A stretch of 18,916 nucleotides of DNA from Leptospira ellisii (lineage in GTDB: Bacteria > Spirochaetota > Leptospiria > Leptospirales > Leptospiraceae): the NCBI RefSeq assembly GCF_002811955.1, contig NZ_NPEF01000064.1, forward strand, positions 1 through 18,916, written 5' to 3'. The notes beneath the pieces are model-generated. The model was not told where the DNA came from, made no database searches, and saw nothing but the letters and a program-made list of their open reading frames with translations. Shown one piece after another: positions 7,803 to 16,123 of the stretch (position 1 is the stretch's first letter; each line of letters opens with the position of its first letter). The position numbers and the translations under genes are program-made.

Positions 7803-8792
7803 ATGAGCGAATACGTAGGTAAGGATTTTCTTAAAAAGGAATATCTGGAGATACTTCGAAAAGGCGAACTCACGTCCGAGCAAATCGATTCTTTTTTGGC
7901 GAGAAAACCTCTCGGAGAAGACGTTATCATTCAGGCTTCGAGCGGAAGCACTTCCGAACCGTTGTTGATTCCGCGATCGAAAGCGGACGTCGCGGATATC
8001 GCTAAAAGAGTGATTCGACCTTATGTCGAATCTTTTCGGTCGTATCCCGAGAGAATCGCGTTGTTCGGGGGAATTTCGCATACGGAAGCGGCTGTTAAAT
8101 TGCAGATGGGATCGATTTCGATGCGTTCTTTTCAATTGGAAGAGTCGGATCGGCTGGATGAATTCGATCCACACGTTGTTTCTTGTTATCCGAGCGTGAT
8201 TCGCGAGTTGATCGACGACGGTTCCGTTTCGCTTTCCGGTCTGAAGGCGATTAAATTAGGCGGCGAGAGAATTTATTCTTCCGATTTGAAGAAGATTTTT
8301 CAGAGGTTTCCGGGAATTCTTTTGATAGAACAATACGGTTCCACCGAAATGCCCGCCGTGGCCCTGCGTACGTTTACGAATGCGGAGGATGAGTCATTTT
8401 ATCTTTTGCAAAACGAGCGATTCGCTTACCAAATTCCTTTGGAAATCGACGGGTGGCATCCTTTGGTTGTACGGGATAATTTTCCCGGTCTTTTGTTTCC
8501 GATCGGTCGTTTTTACGACATGGGGGACGATGTGCTTTGCAAGTCCGGAAGGATCGTGGACGTACGAAGAAGAGGGGACCGTTCGTTCGAGTTTCGGGAA
8601 GAAGTGGAGCAGCTTTTGGATTTGGGGCTTACGAATGTTCAGATCGATACGAACCGCGCGGAGGTTTTTTATTCAGGGGCGTCCGGTCCCGGATCTGTCG
8701 GTTCTTTTTCGATTAAGGGAAAAAAGTATTCTCTTTTAAAGCAGAAGTTGAATCGGATTCATCCATCCAATAAGCTTCCGGTTCTCGTTTGA
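7803..8792 (+). CDS. Short PaaK-like (phenylacetate-CoA ligase family) adenylate-forming protein
   Basis: A 329-residue member of the ANL adenylate-forming superfamily. Motifs present are the phosphate-binding loop SSGSTSEP (46-53, family form SSGTTGxP), a cysteine-tyrosine-proline segment SCYPSV (127-132), the EQYGSTEMP motif (176-184, usual YGxTE for adenine and magnesium contact), and YDMGDDV (238-244), corresponding to the ribose-binding GD aspartate. PaaK-type ligases are usually about 430-450 residues; this one begins close to the phosphate loop and has little room for the mobile C-terminal domain with the catalytic lysine. It may make an acyl-adenylate for a partner, or have altered activity. 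The substrate is unknown. GAGAAGG lies about 6 bases before the ATG. No obvious partner gene adjoins it. Confidence 0.72.
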   Translation: MSEYVGKDFLKKEYLEILRKGELTSEQIDSFLARKPLGEDVIIQASSGSTSEPLLIPRSKADVADIAKRVIRPYVESFRSYPERIALFGGISHTEAAVKLQMGSISMRSFQLEESDRLDEFDPHVVSCYPSVIRELIDDGSVSLSGLKAIKLGGERIYSSDLKKIFQRFPGILLIEQYGSTEMPAVALRTFTNAEDESFYLLQNERFAYQIPLEIDGWHPLVVRDNFPGLLFPIGRFYDMGDDVLCKSGRIVDVRRRGDRSFEFREEVEQLLDLGLTNVQIDTNRAEVFYSGASGPGSVGSFSIKGKKYSLLKQKLNRIHPSNKLPVLV

Positions 8793-8798
8793 ATTTGG

Positions 8799-8840
8799 TG
8801 TGAGTTCCCGCACAGTTCGGGGTTCAAAGAAAATCATTTG
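8799..8840 (+). repeat. GAGTTCC palindromic element, copy 1
   Basis: TGTGAGTTCCCGCACA (8799-8814) is an imperfect hairpin (TGTG/CACA). The following bases through CAAAGAAA and ATTTG repeat in copy 2, with a period of 59 bases, so copies 1 and 2 form a diverged direct repeat of about 42 bases. Confidence 0.6.
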
Positions 8841-8856
8841 TCGTATACGGATCTGT

Positions 8857-8898
8857 GTGTGAGTTCCCACACAGTTTGAATTTCAAAGAAAGTGTTTG
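8857..8898 (+). repeat. GAGTTCC palindromic element, copy 2
   Basis: GTGTGAGTTCCCACAC (8857-8872) has a GTGTG/CACAC stem around AGTTCC. It is followed by AGTTTGAATTTCAAAGAAA, which matches the sequence after copy 1. Confidence 0.6.
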
Positions 8899-8915
8899 GG
8901 TTGAATATCGAAGTG

Positions 8916-8956
8916 GTAGGAGTTCCTACGTTGGTTTTTTGAATCAACGTAGGAAC
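8916..8956 (+). repeat. GAGTTCC palindromic element, copy 3, with long hairpin
   Basis: GTAGGAGTTCCTAC (8916-8929) is a small hairpin of the same family. Overlapping it, GTTCCTACGTTG (8922-8933) and CAACGTAGGAAC (8945-8956) are perfect 12-base arms with an 11-base T-rich loop. The hairpin lies between the convergent PaaK-like and ccr genes and may help to end the PaaK-like transcript, though no T-run follows it on the plus strand. Confidence 0.6.
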
Positions 8957-8965
8957 CCCTCAAAA

Positions 8966-9004
8966 GAAAAACCCCCGAAAAATCCCAAGGATCTTTCGGG
9001 GGTT
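8966..9004 (-). terminator. Rho-independent terminator of ccr
   Basis: On the minus strand, an 11-base perfect stem AACCCCCGAAA / TTTCGGGGGTT (9004-8994 with 8980-8970), with a 13-base loop, is followed by TTTCTTTT. It lies 27 bases past the ccr stop codon, in the correct orientation. Confidence 0.8.
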
Positions 9005-9030
9005 ACAGACAAAAGAAAACTAAAAAAGAA

Positions 9031-10279
<1,249 letters not shown>

Positions 10280-10322
10280 AGCACAGATTTCTGAGGTTTG
10301 GTATTTGATCTACACCAATTTT

Positions 10323-10338
10323 GTGAGGAGTTCCTACG
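10323..10338 (+). repeat. GAGTTCC palindromic element, copy 4
   Basis: GTGAGGAGTTCCTACG contains the AGGAGTTCCT palindromic core found downstream of ccr, here just upstream of the ccr start. It has the same orientation as copies 1-3. Confidence 0.5.
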
Positions 10339-10373
10339 TTTTGCGGAGAAACCTAAGCCTTTCGCAGGGAAAA

Positions 10374-10387
10374 GTTAGAGTTCCTAC
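10374..10387 (+). repeat. GAGTTCC palindromic element, copy 5
   Basis: GTTAGAGTTCCTAC is a diverged copy of the element, 50 bases after copy 4. Confidence 0.45.
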
Positions 10388-10428
10388 CTGACTTTGATCC
10401 GGAAAAATCCTCCTTTTCGACCCGTTTC

Positions 10429-10444
10429 GTATGAGTTCCCACAC
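10429..10444 (+). repeat. GAGTTCC palindromic element, copy 6
   Basis: GTATGAGTTCCCACAC is nearly identical to copy 2 (one base differs in the 16-base core), 55 bases after copy 5. Confidence 0.55.
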
Positions 10445-10486
10445 GAATCGCTCCGAGCAAATAAAATCCCACTACCGCCTCAAAAC

Positions 10487-10525
10487 AAAAAGGCCCTTTT
10501 AGAATCGTCTAAAAGGGCCTTTTTT
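10487..10525 (-). terminator. Strong hairpin terminator after the metalloprotease/HEAT operon
   Basis: AGGCCCTTTTAGA (10491-10503) and TCTAAAAGGGCCT (10508-10520) form a perfect 13-base stem with a 4-base loop, flanked by A-run and T-run on either side, so it can work in both directions. It lies 19 bases beyond the stop codon of the HEAT-like gene and insulates ccr from upstream transcription. Confidence 0.85.
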
Positions 10526-10544
10526 GCCACCGGGAAAAATCGGG

Positions 10545-11078
10545 TTATTTCTTAGGTTTTACGAGACGAGATCTTTCCGAATCATCCGAAGAAGACGGAT
10601 TCTTGTCGAACGACTTGGAACCGAAATTCGTTTCCTTTAACGTTTTATCAACGAACGGGCCCAAATCGGAATCCGTGCGGAATTTACCCAAAAATCCCTG
10701 CACTTTGGAAGTCTGCCCTTTTTGAGAAATCGCATAACTTTGAATCGCGAATTTACGAACGGAAGTATGTTCATTGTTGGCTGCGATTTTCGATTCTAAA
10801 AATTTGGAATTCGTTTCGGAAGGATAAAACTGAAGAAGTTTTATCGCTCTGGTTTTTACGTAAACCCGCAGATTCGGATCCTGAACGACCGCGATCAGAT
10901 AAGGAGAAGGATCGGCTGCGTAAAATTCGAGTTCCGCTTTTAGTTTTTCCGAATTTTCCAAATGTCTCGTACCGGAAAGCACGGATTTGATGTCCGAAAG
11001 TTTTTTCGGATCCAGGCTTTCCGCGAACAGAAAGCCCGTAGAAAGCGCAAGAAGGAGGATAAAAGTTAACTTTTTCAT
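10545..11078 (-). CDS. Exported HEAT-repeat-like protein
   Basis: A 177-residue protein with a signal peptide (about 1-19, MKKLTFILLLALSTGFLFAES). The mature part is helical, with HEAT/Armadillo-like pairs: DPSPYLIAVVQDPNLRVYVKTRAIKLLQFY (about 56-85) and TSVRKFAIQSYAISQ (about 105-119), each with the conserved pattern of an Arg/Lys-containing second helix. The C-terminal 25 residues are Ser/Asp/Lys-rich and probably disordered. It has no catalytic motif and is likely a periplasmic scaffold or adaptor. It starts 22 bases after the metalloprotease gene on the same strand, so the two are probably co-transcribed and may be partners. The start has ATAGGA upstream. Exact function is unrecognised. 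Confidence 0.65.
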   Translation of the reverse strand: MKKLTFILLLALSTGFLFAESLDPKKLSDIKSVLSGTRHLENSEKLKAELEFYAADPSPYLIAVVQDPNLRVYVKTRAIKLLQFYPSETNSKFLESKIAANNEHTSVRKFAIQSYAISQKGQTSKVQGFLGKFRTDSDLGPFVDKTLKETNFGSKSFDKNPSSSDDSERSRLVKPKK

Positions 11079-11100
11079 AATATTAGAATCCTATAAAGTT

Positions 11101-12489
11101 TTAGTAAACGAGAGGGTTTAACCGCAACACCCAGCCTTGTTCTCCCGTAAGTTTCGTCTGCGCGGTGACTCCGTCCCCCGCCCAAAACATCAAATTCAAA
11201 GCGCCCGAATTGAAGAATCCGGTGTTGTTGCACTCGACGATGCTCACTTGTCCGTCGGCCGGAGCCGTGTCTTGTGTGCTATCGCACTGCGGAGTTTCGA
11301 TCAGAGGATCCTTGCTCATGTTCGGAGTTCCACTTCCGGAAGCTCCCGCGCTTTCGTTCGTATGAAACAATCCTAAGAAGTGACCCGCTTCGTGGGCCAT
11401 CGTATCTCCCAAAAAGGTAAGATCCGCATTGCTCAACGCGGAACCCACCGCTCCCGAACTACGATGCGCTTCGATAAAAACCACCATTCCCGATTGAGGA
11501 GTGCCGGTGAGACCGATGGTTCCCGGAATTCCTCCTGAAACGCCGAGAACTCCGCCCACTTGGGTTTCTTCGCGAGTGATGTACAGGTTCAGCGCCGTTT
11601 CGGATTGGTAGGATCCCGTGGAAGAATACATTCTTCCCAAACTGGAAGTCGCTCCGTAATCATCCGTGGAAAGGGATGCGATGCTCAGAAAGTTCGCGGA
11701 ATCCAATTCCTGCGCGGTGAATTGAATATCGATTTTCACCGAATCTTGGGAATAGATCGAAGACCAACGATCCAACGCGGCTTGTAAACCTTCGATGGTC
11801 GGATCCGGGTAAGCGTGCGTGTTTCCGTTTTTGACGAAAATTAGGTTTACGTTTAACTTTTTGCGGTTGGTCCAAACTCTGGATAAGCCGTTCGTACTGG
11901 AGCTGAAACCGCTGTCGGGACTGAAAGATTTTTCATCGGTATCCAATGTTCTACAATTGGTAACGATCGAAGCCTGAGCGTTCGTAACCGCAGGAGAAAC
12001 GGGAAAGTTAAAGTCGACTCCATAGGTTGTGCCCGTGGACGAAAGGTTGTTTACGAACGTGCCGATATAGTAAATACCGTTTTGTCCGTAAGGACTCATA
12101 GAAGTGGTCGAGATGATGTTCCAGCCTTCGCGGCCGATATAGTTTTGGTTCGATCCGTCATAAAACGTAGGAAATACGGGACGGTTGGTAAATCCATGGT
12201 CTTGCTGAACGTGGAAAATGGCCGAAGGTTTCGACTGTCCAAGAACATAATCTTGCGGATTAGAGTAATAATACGTATTACCGCCCGGTCCGGTAAACGT
12301 GCCCACGGACGAAGTAATCGTAGACGAATTTTTCTGCATACAAGGGCCGTTGGTCGCCGGATTCAAAAATCCGCCCGCTGCCAAAAGAAAAAGTAGGTTC
12401 GTCGTGTCCGAACCGCCACTCCCGCCTCCGGGGCAATTTACAAATGAAAACGTAAGAAACGTCGAGATCAGTAGTTTTTTTAAATTCAT
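11101..12489 (-). CDS. Metzincin-type (pappalysin/M43-like) zinc metalloprotease lipoprotein
   Basis: A 462-residue surface or periplasmic lipoprotein. Residues 1-18 are a lipoprotein signal peptide with spirochaete-like lipobox FVNC, lipidated at Cys19, followed by a Gly/Ser linker. The protease signature HEAGHFLGLFH (366-376) supplies three zinc ligands and catalytic Glu367, and a plausible Met-turn, NLMFW, follows with Met434; this extended HExxHxxGxxH plus Met-turn identifies a metzincin. The 'SxxMAHExGHxLGLxH' context and cysteines near 402 and 420 resemble pappalysin-like M43 enzymes, which cleave host or matrix proteins in other bacteria. The N-terminal 60-200 region is Ser/Thr/Asn-rich and not recognised. 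AGAAGG lies about 13 bases upstream of the ATG. It is first in an operon with the HEAT-like protein. Host substrates are speculation. Confidence 0.8.
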   Translation of the reverse strand: MNLKKLLISTFLTFSFVNCPGGGSGGSDTTNLLFLLAAGGFLNPATNGPCMQKNSSTITSSVGTFTGPGGNTYYYSNPQDYVLGQSKPSAIFHVQQDHGFTNRPVFPTFYDGSNQNYIGREGWNIISTTSMSPYGQNGIYYIGTFVNNLSSTGTTYGVDFNFPVSPAVTNAQASIVTNCRTLDTDEKSFSPDSGFSSSTNGLSRVWTNRKKLNVNLIFVKNGNTHAYPDPTIEGLQAALDRWSSIYSQDSVKIDIQFTAQELDSANFLSIASLSTDDYGATSSLGRMYSSTGSYQSETALNLYITREETQVGGVLGVSGGIPGTIGLTGTPQSGMVVFIEAHRSSGAVGSALSNADLTFLGDTMAHEAGHFLGLFHTNESAGASGSGTPNMSKDPLIETPQCDSTQDTAPADGQVSIVECNNTGFFNSGALNLMFWAGDGVTAQTKLTGEQGWVLRLNPLVY

Positions 12490-13009
12490 TTTTGTGTTTT
12501 ACCTTCTAAAATTGCTATTCGAATCTTTTTGGAATACAGACAAGGAAAATCCAATTTTCCCCGAACTCGAATGGTAAGCGAGTTTATTCCATTTTTCCAA
12601 AATTTTGTTATCCGTGAGTTTTTCCTACACAATTATAAGTCGCTTAACGAAAATTACGAACCAAGGTAATAAGTTCTGAAGCAGGTTTGTAATCGTGCTT
12701 CTTTTACGTTAGGTTTTTATACATTCTGCAAATGAATTTACGCGTTTTTGATTTGTGAACCGTATTTCATACATTTACTATTCCATCAAAGAGACGGATT
12801 TACGGCAAAAGGATTATAAATTCCGTTCGATTCGATCATTCTTTTTGAATTTCATTTTATAATTTAGTTAGAATCGGTGCAGAATCGAATTTTCTCCCGT
12901 CTATTAGGCCATCTCGATTCCAAAAGAATCCAAAGACAAGAAAGACCGGTTCTCCCGAACGGAAAAAACGGCTTTCGAAAACAAACCAAGGCTTGGAGAC
13001 GAAACGGAC
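12490..13009. other. Long intergenic region between divergent genes
   Basis: This 520-base AT-rich stretch separates the metalloprotease (minus) from the MotA/FliG-like gene (plus). It contains two inverted repeats near the metalloprotease start: GGAAAAT-CCA-ATTTTCC (12544-12560) and AACTCG-N9-CGAGTT (12564-12584), possible operator or attenuator structures. A TATAAT box sits at 12858-12863 on the plus strand without a good -35 partner. I found no convincing ORF, RNA gene or repeat. Confidence 0.45.
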
Positions 13010-13768
13010 ATGCTGGCACATATAAAACCCGATCAGCTATTATGCACGGAAGCGGATAAGGAACAAAGTTTGCGGACTTTGGGCATGATGCTCGAGTTGA
13101 GCGAGAAATGTTACGTTTTTGGAAAGTATTTTTTGATCGATGAATTCGATTCCGAACGTTACCCTTTTCTTTTAAGGAAAGGGTTCGAATTGATGGGAAT
13201 CGGAATGGAACCCGAAAACGTCCGTTCCATCCTAAAAGGTTATATCGTATCGGGCGGTTACGAAGGTAAGGAACTTTTGGATCGTCTCGTCATCTTGGAG
13301 GGAATGGAGGCGATTCAGAAGGAGCTTCCTATCGCCCTGTTTTTGGAAAGAGTCGCGTCGTATTTCGGGGAATCGTATCATAAGGAATTTTGGGATTACG
13401 TTTCCGAAAAAAGAAAGGAGATCGATACGATCCTGCTCAACGACTTTTACGCGGAATTCTGCAATTCCAAACCGCAGATCGATTCCGACATCCTTTTGAG
13501 CAGGACGTTCCATTCGCTTCCGCACAACGAGCTTAGGGACTTGTTGAGGCAGGTAAGTCTTCCCGATCTTGCGGAGGCTTTAAAAAGCGTGCGCGAAAAA
13601 TTAGTGATTCAGGTTTTGGACTTTCTAGATCGGGAATCCTCCCGTTGGCTGATGAAGGAATTGATGAAATCGGACGACTCGAGCGAAAGTGCGGAAAAGA
13701 TTCAGGAGGCCCAGCTGAAAATTCTCGGAGTTTTTGCGTCCAAACTCGGAATGAATCGGGCTTACTGA
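13010..13768 (+). CDS. Orphan flagellar-motor-like protein: MotA-like cytoplasmic segments plus FliG C-terminal-like domain
   Basis: A 252-residue soluble protein. The C-terminal half (about 163-247) resembles the FliG C-terminal domain: [20 protein letters not shown] (172-191) matches the family form 'R-x-I-Q-x-L-L-R-E-V-D-x-x-D-L-A-x-A-L-K', and [19 protein letters not shown] (229-247) matches the conserved 'V-E-E-A-Q-x-x-I' helix. The N-terminal half resembles the cytoplasmic parts of Mot[21 protein letters not shown] (52-71, MotA 'FLxxGLxLVVDGxDPExV') and [20 protein letters not shown] (89-108, MotA tail 'LLxEMIIEGxLxIQxGxNP'). The two membrane helices that lie between these in MotA are absent. 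In the motor these two surfaces touch, so the fusion may modulate it. The ATG is the first start after an in-frame stop; GGAG lies 12 bases upstream. No flagellar gene adjoins it. Confidence 0.6.
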   Translation: MLAHIKPDQLLCTEADKEQSLRTLGMMLELSEKCYVFGKYFLIDEFDSERYPFLLRKGFELMGIGMEPENVRSILKGYIVSGGYEGKELLDRLVILEGMEAIQKELPIALFLERVASYFGESYHKEFWDYVSEKRKEIDTILLNDFYAEFCNSKPQIDSDILLSRTFHSLPHNELRDLLRQVSLPDLAEALKSVREKLVIQVLDFLDRESSRWLMKELMKSDDSSESAEKIQEAQLKILGVFASKLGMNRAY

Positions 13769-13774
13769 AGTCAC

Positions 13775-14494
13775 TCATTCGAAACGTTTTCCCAATTCTT
13801 CGCAGAGGATTTTCGCGACCTTATAGTTTCGGTACCATTTTTTATCGGAGGGCACGACGTTCCATTCGCCTTCCTGACGTTTATCGTCTAGGATCATTTC
13901 GTACGCCTCTTGGTATTCCTTCCAACGATCCTGCGTGGTAAGATCGGATGGATCGAATTTCCATTTTTTATCGGGATCGGAAAGTCTTTCCGCGATCCTT
14001 TCCTTTTGTTCCTCTTTGGAAATGTGAAGAAAAAATTTCAGGATCAGGGTTTGATTTTCCCGCGAAAGATGACGTTCGAATTCGCGGATCGACTCCAATC
14101 TTTCCTTCAGTCGCTGGTCCGAAAGTTCCCCGAATATCTTAGGCATCAACACGTCTTCGTAATGCGATCGGTTGTGAATCTGGATCATTCCTTTGGCGGG
14201 AACGTATTTGTGGATTCTCCAGAGAAAATCGTATTGAACCTCCTCCGAATTCGGCTTGGTCCAGGATTTTACGGAACAACCCTGGGGATTTATTCCACCA
14301 AACACGTGTTTTACGGTCCCGTCCTTTCCCGAAGTGTCCACGCCTTGAAGTATCACTAAAACGGAATGTTTTTTTTCCGCGAACAGCTTTTCCTGAAGCA
14401 GGGAAAGTTCCGCAGTCAATTCCTCCGTTTTGCGAAGGACGTCCTCCTTGTTTTTGCCTTCGGGAGGAACGGTGGCGATTTCATTAAGATTCAT
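13775..14494 (-). CDS. ppk2: Polyphosphate kinase 2 family protein
   Basis: A 239-residue PPK2 (polyphosphate:nucleotide phosphotransferase) with a P-loop kinase fold. Residues seen: Walker A GVDTSGKDGT (51-60), HVFGGINPQG (63-72) around the nucleotide site, the Walker-B/catalytic region IHNRSHYEDVLMP (106-118), the lid region DRWKEYQEAYEMIL (189-202), and the terminal NVVPSDKKWYRN (212-223). The NRSHYEDVL form is like that of class III enzymes, which phosphorylate AMP and ADP; the class is not certain. The ATG at 14494 follows GGGAGA by 6 bases, whereas the longer in-frame start at 14608 would overlap the TetR gene and add a non-homologous tail. It is the third gene of an ankyrin-TetR-ppk2 operon, 14 bases after tetR, so polyphosphate use may be controlled by this TetR. 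It is convergent with the preceding gene, 6 bases apart. Confidence 0.88.
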   Translation of the reverse strand: MNLNEIATVPPEGKNKEDVLRKTEELTAELSLLQEKLFAEKKHSVLVILQGVDTSGKDGTVKHVFGGINPQGCSVKSWTKPNSEEVQYDFLWRIHKYVPAKGMIQIHNRSHYEDVLMPKIFGELSDQRLKERLESIREFERHLSRENQTLILKFFLHISKEEQKERIAERLSDPDKKWKFDPSDLTTQDRWKEYQEAYEMILDDKRQEGEWNVVPSDKKWYRNYKVAKILCEELGKRFE

Positions 14495-14508
14495 ATGATT
14501 CTCCCGTT

Positions 14509-15201
14509 TTATCTTTTTAATAGATCGATGAACGTTAAGAGCGATTTTCGGACGGATCGAAGCAGCGGAAGAGAGGAAAGACGGAGCAGTTGAAAAATCA
14601 GATCGCATCCTTTCTCCAATAAAGTCTCCGCCTTATTTTTTGAATCCGATTCGTCGAACAACCAAACGTATATTACCCCTAGTTGAAAAAGCCAGAACAA
14701 ATACGGAAGACTTTCCTTTAGATCGGCGGGAAGCGATTCTTTCGAACCGTTCATCGCATCCCGAAAAAGGGAGATTGCGTCCTCGCGGATTTGACGCGTT
14801 TCTCCGCTGAATGGCGAAAGCGGATGTCTCGGATCTCCGGCGCTCCGCGCCAGTATGTGGAGGAATTTTTCGTATCCCTTAAATTGTTCGATCTTGAATC
14901 GGACGATATTGCGGATCCTCTCCTTCAGTTCCTTTTCCCTTTTGCAAAATTCCAAATTTTGAATGTATGCTTCTTCCTGAGTCAGTCTGTAGAATTCGAG
15001 GACGATTTCCTCTTTGGTTTTGAAATGATAATAGCTGGCGCCGACCGCAAGTCCGGCTTTTTGCGCGATCTTACGCATCGTCGTTTCGTCGTATCCTTCC
15101 TTTTGGAAGAGGGATATGGCGGTTTTAAAAAGAAGAGACCGGGTCTGTTGCGACTTCCCGGTCTCTTTTGTTTTGGTCGGTTTCGATTTTTTAGAAGTCA
15201 T
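14509..15201 (-). CDS. TetR/AcrR-family transcriptional regulator
   Basis: A 230-residue repressor-type protein. The DNA-binding domain occupies about 20-75, with the TetR helix-turn-helix signature TTMRKIAQKAGLAVGASYYHFKTKEEI (about 40-66). The remainder is the all-helical ligand and dimer domain, with no recognised ligand motif. A lysine-rich N-terminal tail (1-18) precedes the fold. Its ATG overlaps the stop of the ankyrin gene by four bases (ATGA), and ppk2 begins 14 bases after its stop, so all three are one transcript. It is the best candidate to bind the two TTTGAAC-N2-GTTCAAA palindromes upstream of the operon and regulate itself. The inducer is unknown. Confidence 0.88.
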   Translation of the reverse strand: MTSKKSKPTKTKETGKSQQTRSLLFKTAISLFQKEGYDETTMRKIAQKAGLAVGASYYHFKTKEEIVLEFYRLTQEEAYIQNLEFCKREKELKERIRNIVRFKIEQFKGYEKFLHILARSAGDPRHPLSPFSGETRQIREDAISLFRDAMNGSKESLPADLKESLPYLFWLFQLGVIYVWLFDESDSKNKAETLLEKGCDLIFQLLRLSSLPLLRSVRKSLLTFIDLLKR

Positions 15202-16040
15202 ACTCCGGCTTCAGCGTGATTTTCTCCGAAGGTATTTGAAATTCTTTTTCTGAATTTCGCGAAAAGATACAGATTGAAAAAATGCATCGCACCGAGTATG
15301 AGCAGGACGATCCCCACTTTGGTGGTTAGGATTTCGATACATTCTGCCAGATCTAAAGGTTTTCGGCTGGAGGTCAAGGAAAGGCTGATGTAACCGATGT
15401 TAATCAGATAGAATCCCACGATCAAAAGGTGGTTGATCGAATCCGCGAGTTTCTCCTCTCCTCCGAACATCTGCACGAGAAAAATACGTCCGTTATTAAA
15501 CAAGGTTCTCGCGACCCAAACGGTCATTAGTATGCTGATGATTAGATAGGAAACGTAAAGGGCGATCGTAAACGGTCCCGATTTCGCCTTCGCGGGTTTT
15601 ACTCCCCTTGCAAGAAGCAACGCCGCCACCTGCACGTTACCGTAGTCGGTCGCCAAGTCCAAAGCGTTTTCTCCGTTGCGGTTCAGATAATCCAAATTGG
15701 AATCCTTTGTGAGGACGAGCTCCATCATTTTATGATCGGGAATTTTTGCGGCGGCGTGAATCGGATAATCTCCCGAATTGTCCGCTTCGTCGACGCTGGT
15801 TTTTCTTTCCAGGACGAACTTGAGAACTTCCGGTTTCCCGCTTTCGATCGCGTAAAAGACGGCGCTTCTGCCGCGGTTGTCCGGTTGTTCCAAGAGATAA
15901 GGATCCTCCGCGAGGATCGCTTCCGCCTTTTTCAGATTCGCGTTGCGGATCTCTTCGAATAGTTCGTATTTCGCGTCGGCGAAAAGGGAATTCGCTCCGA
16001 ATCCGACCGACAAAAGGACCGTTAAAAATATGCGTTTCAT
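15198..16040 (-). CDS. Exported ankyrin-repeat protein with C-terminal membrane segments
   Basis: A 280-residue protein. A signal peptide (about 1-22) is followed by an ankyrin-repeat region (24-150) with repeats visible as RGRSAVFYAIESGKPEVLKFVLE (56-78), SGDYPIHAAAKIPDHKMMELVL (89-110) and NGENALDLATDYGNVQVAALLL (122-143). Three predicted membrane helices follow (about 158-178, 205-222, 241-262). The repeats are thus on the periplasmic side, suggesting protein binding in the envelope. The preferred start ATG at 16040 follows AGGAGAAA directly; an upstream in-frame ATG at 16070 lies within an operator palindrome and is unlikely. It is the first gene of the ankyrin-TetR-ppk2 operon. The function is not recognised, and this pairing with PPK2 is unusual. 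Confidence 0.78.
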   Translation of the reverse strand: MKRIFLTVLLSVGFGANSLFADAKYELFEEIRNANLKKAEAILAEDPYLLEQPDNRGRSAVFYAIESGKPEVLKFVLERKTSVDEADNSGDYPIHAAAKIPDHKMMELVLTKDSNLDYLNRNGENALDLATDYGNVQVAALLLARGVKPAKAKSGPFTIALYVSYLIISILMTVWVARTLFNNGRIFLVQMFGGEEKLADSINHLLIVGFYLINIGYISLSLTSSRKPLDLAECIEILTTKVGIVLLILGAMHFFNLYLFAKFRKRISNTFGENHAEAGV

Positions 16041-16054
16041 GGAATTTCTCCTAA

Positions 16055-16072
16055 ATTTGAACATGTTCAAAT
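16055..16072. promoter_or_regulatory. Perfect palindrome, proximal operator of the ankyrin-TetR-ppk2 operon
   Basis: ATTTGAACATGTTCAAAT is a perfect 18-base palindrome 15 bases before the ankyrin start codon. It is of the size and symmetry bound by TetR dimers and recurs at 16108-16123. Confidence 0.7.
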
Positions 16073-16107
16073 ATTCGCAGGACGAGGGGATTTTTGCAAG
16101 TCAAAAA

Positions 16108-16123
16108 TTTGAACGTGTTCAAA
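16108..16123. promoter_or_regulatory. Second operator-like palindrome of the ankyrin-TetR-ppk2 operon
   Basis: TTTGAACGTGTTCAAA repeats the proximal site except at one central base. The two centres are 52 bases apart, close to five DNA turns, so two dimers would sit on the same face. A minus-strand TTGACT (16104-16099) between them could be the -35 box, but I see no well-placed -10 box. Confidence 0.65.

Noticed and set aside
8799..8956. CRISPR array
   Set aside because: Copies are few and diverged, are palindromic with unequal spacing, and no cas gene is nearby.
14495..14608. N-terminal extension of ppk2 to 14608
   Set aside because: It overlaps the end of the TetR gene, has no homology by eye, and a strong ribosome binding site fits ATG 14494.
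16041..16070. ATG at 16070 as start of the ankyrin gene
   Set aside because: The codon lies in the operator palindrome; AGGAGAAA and a signal peptide begin at 16040.
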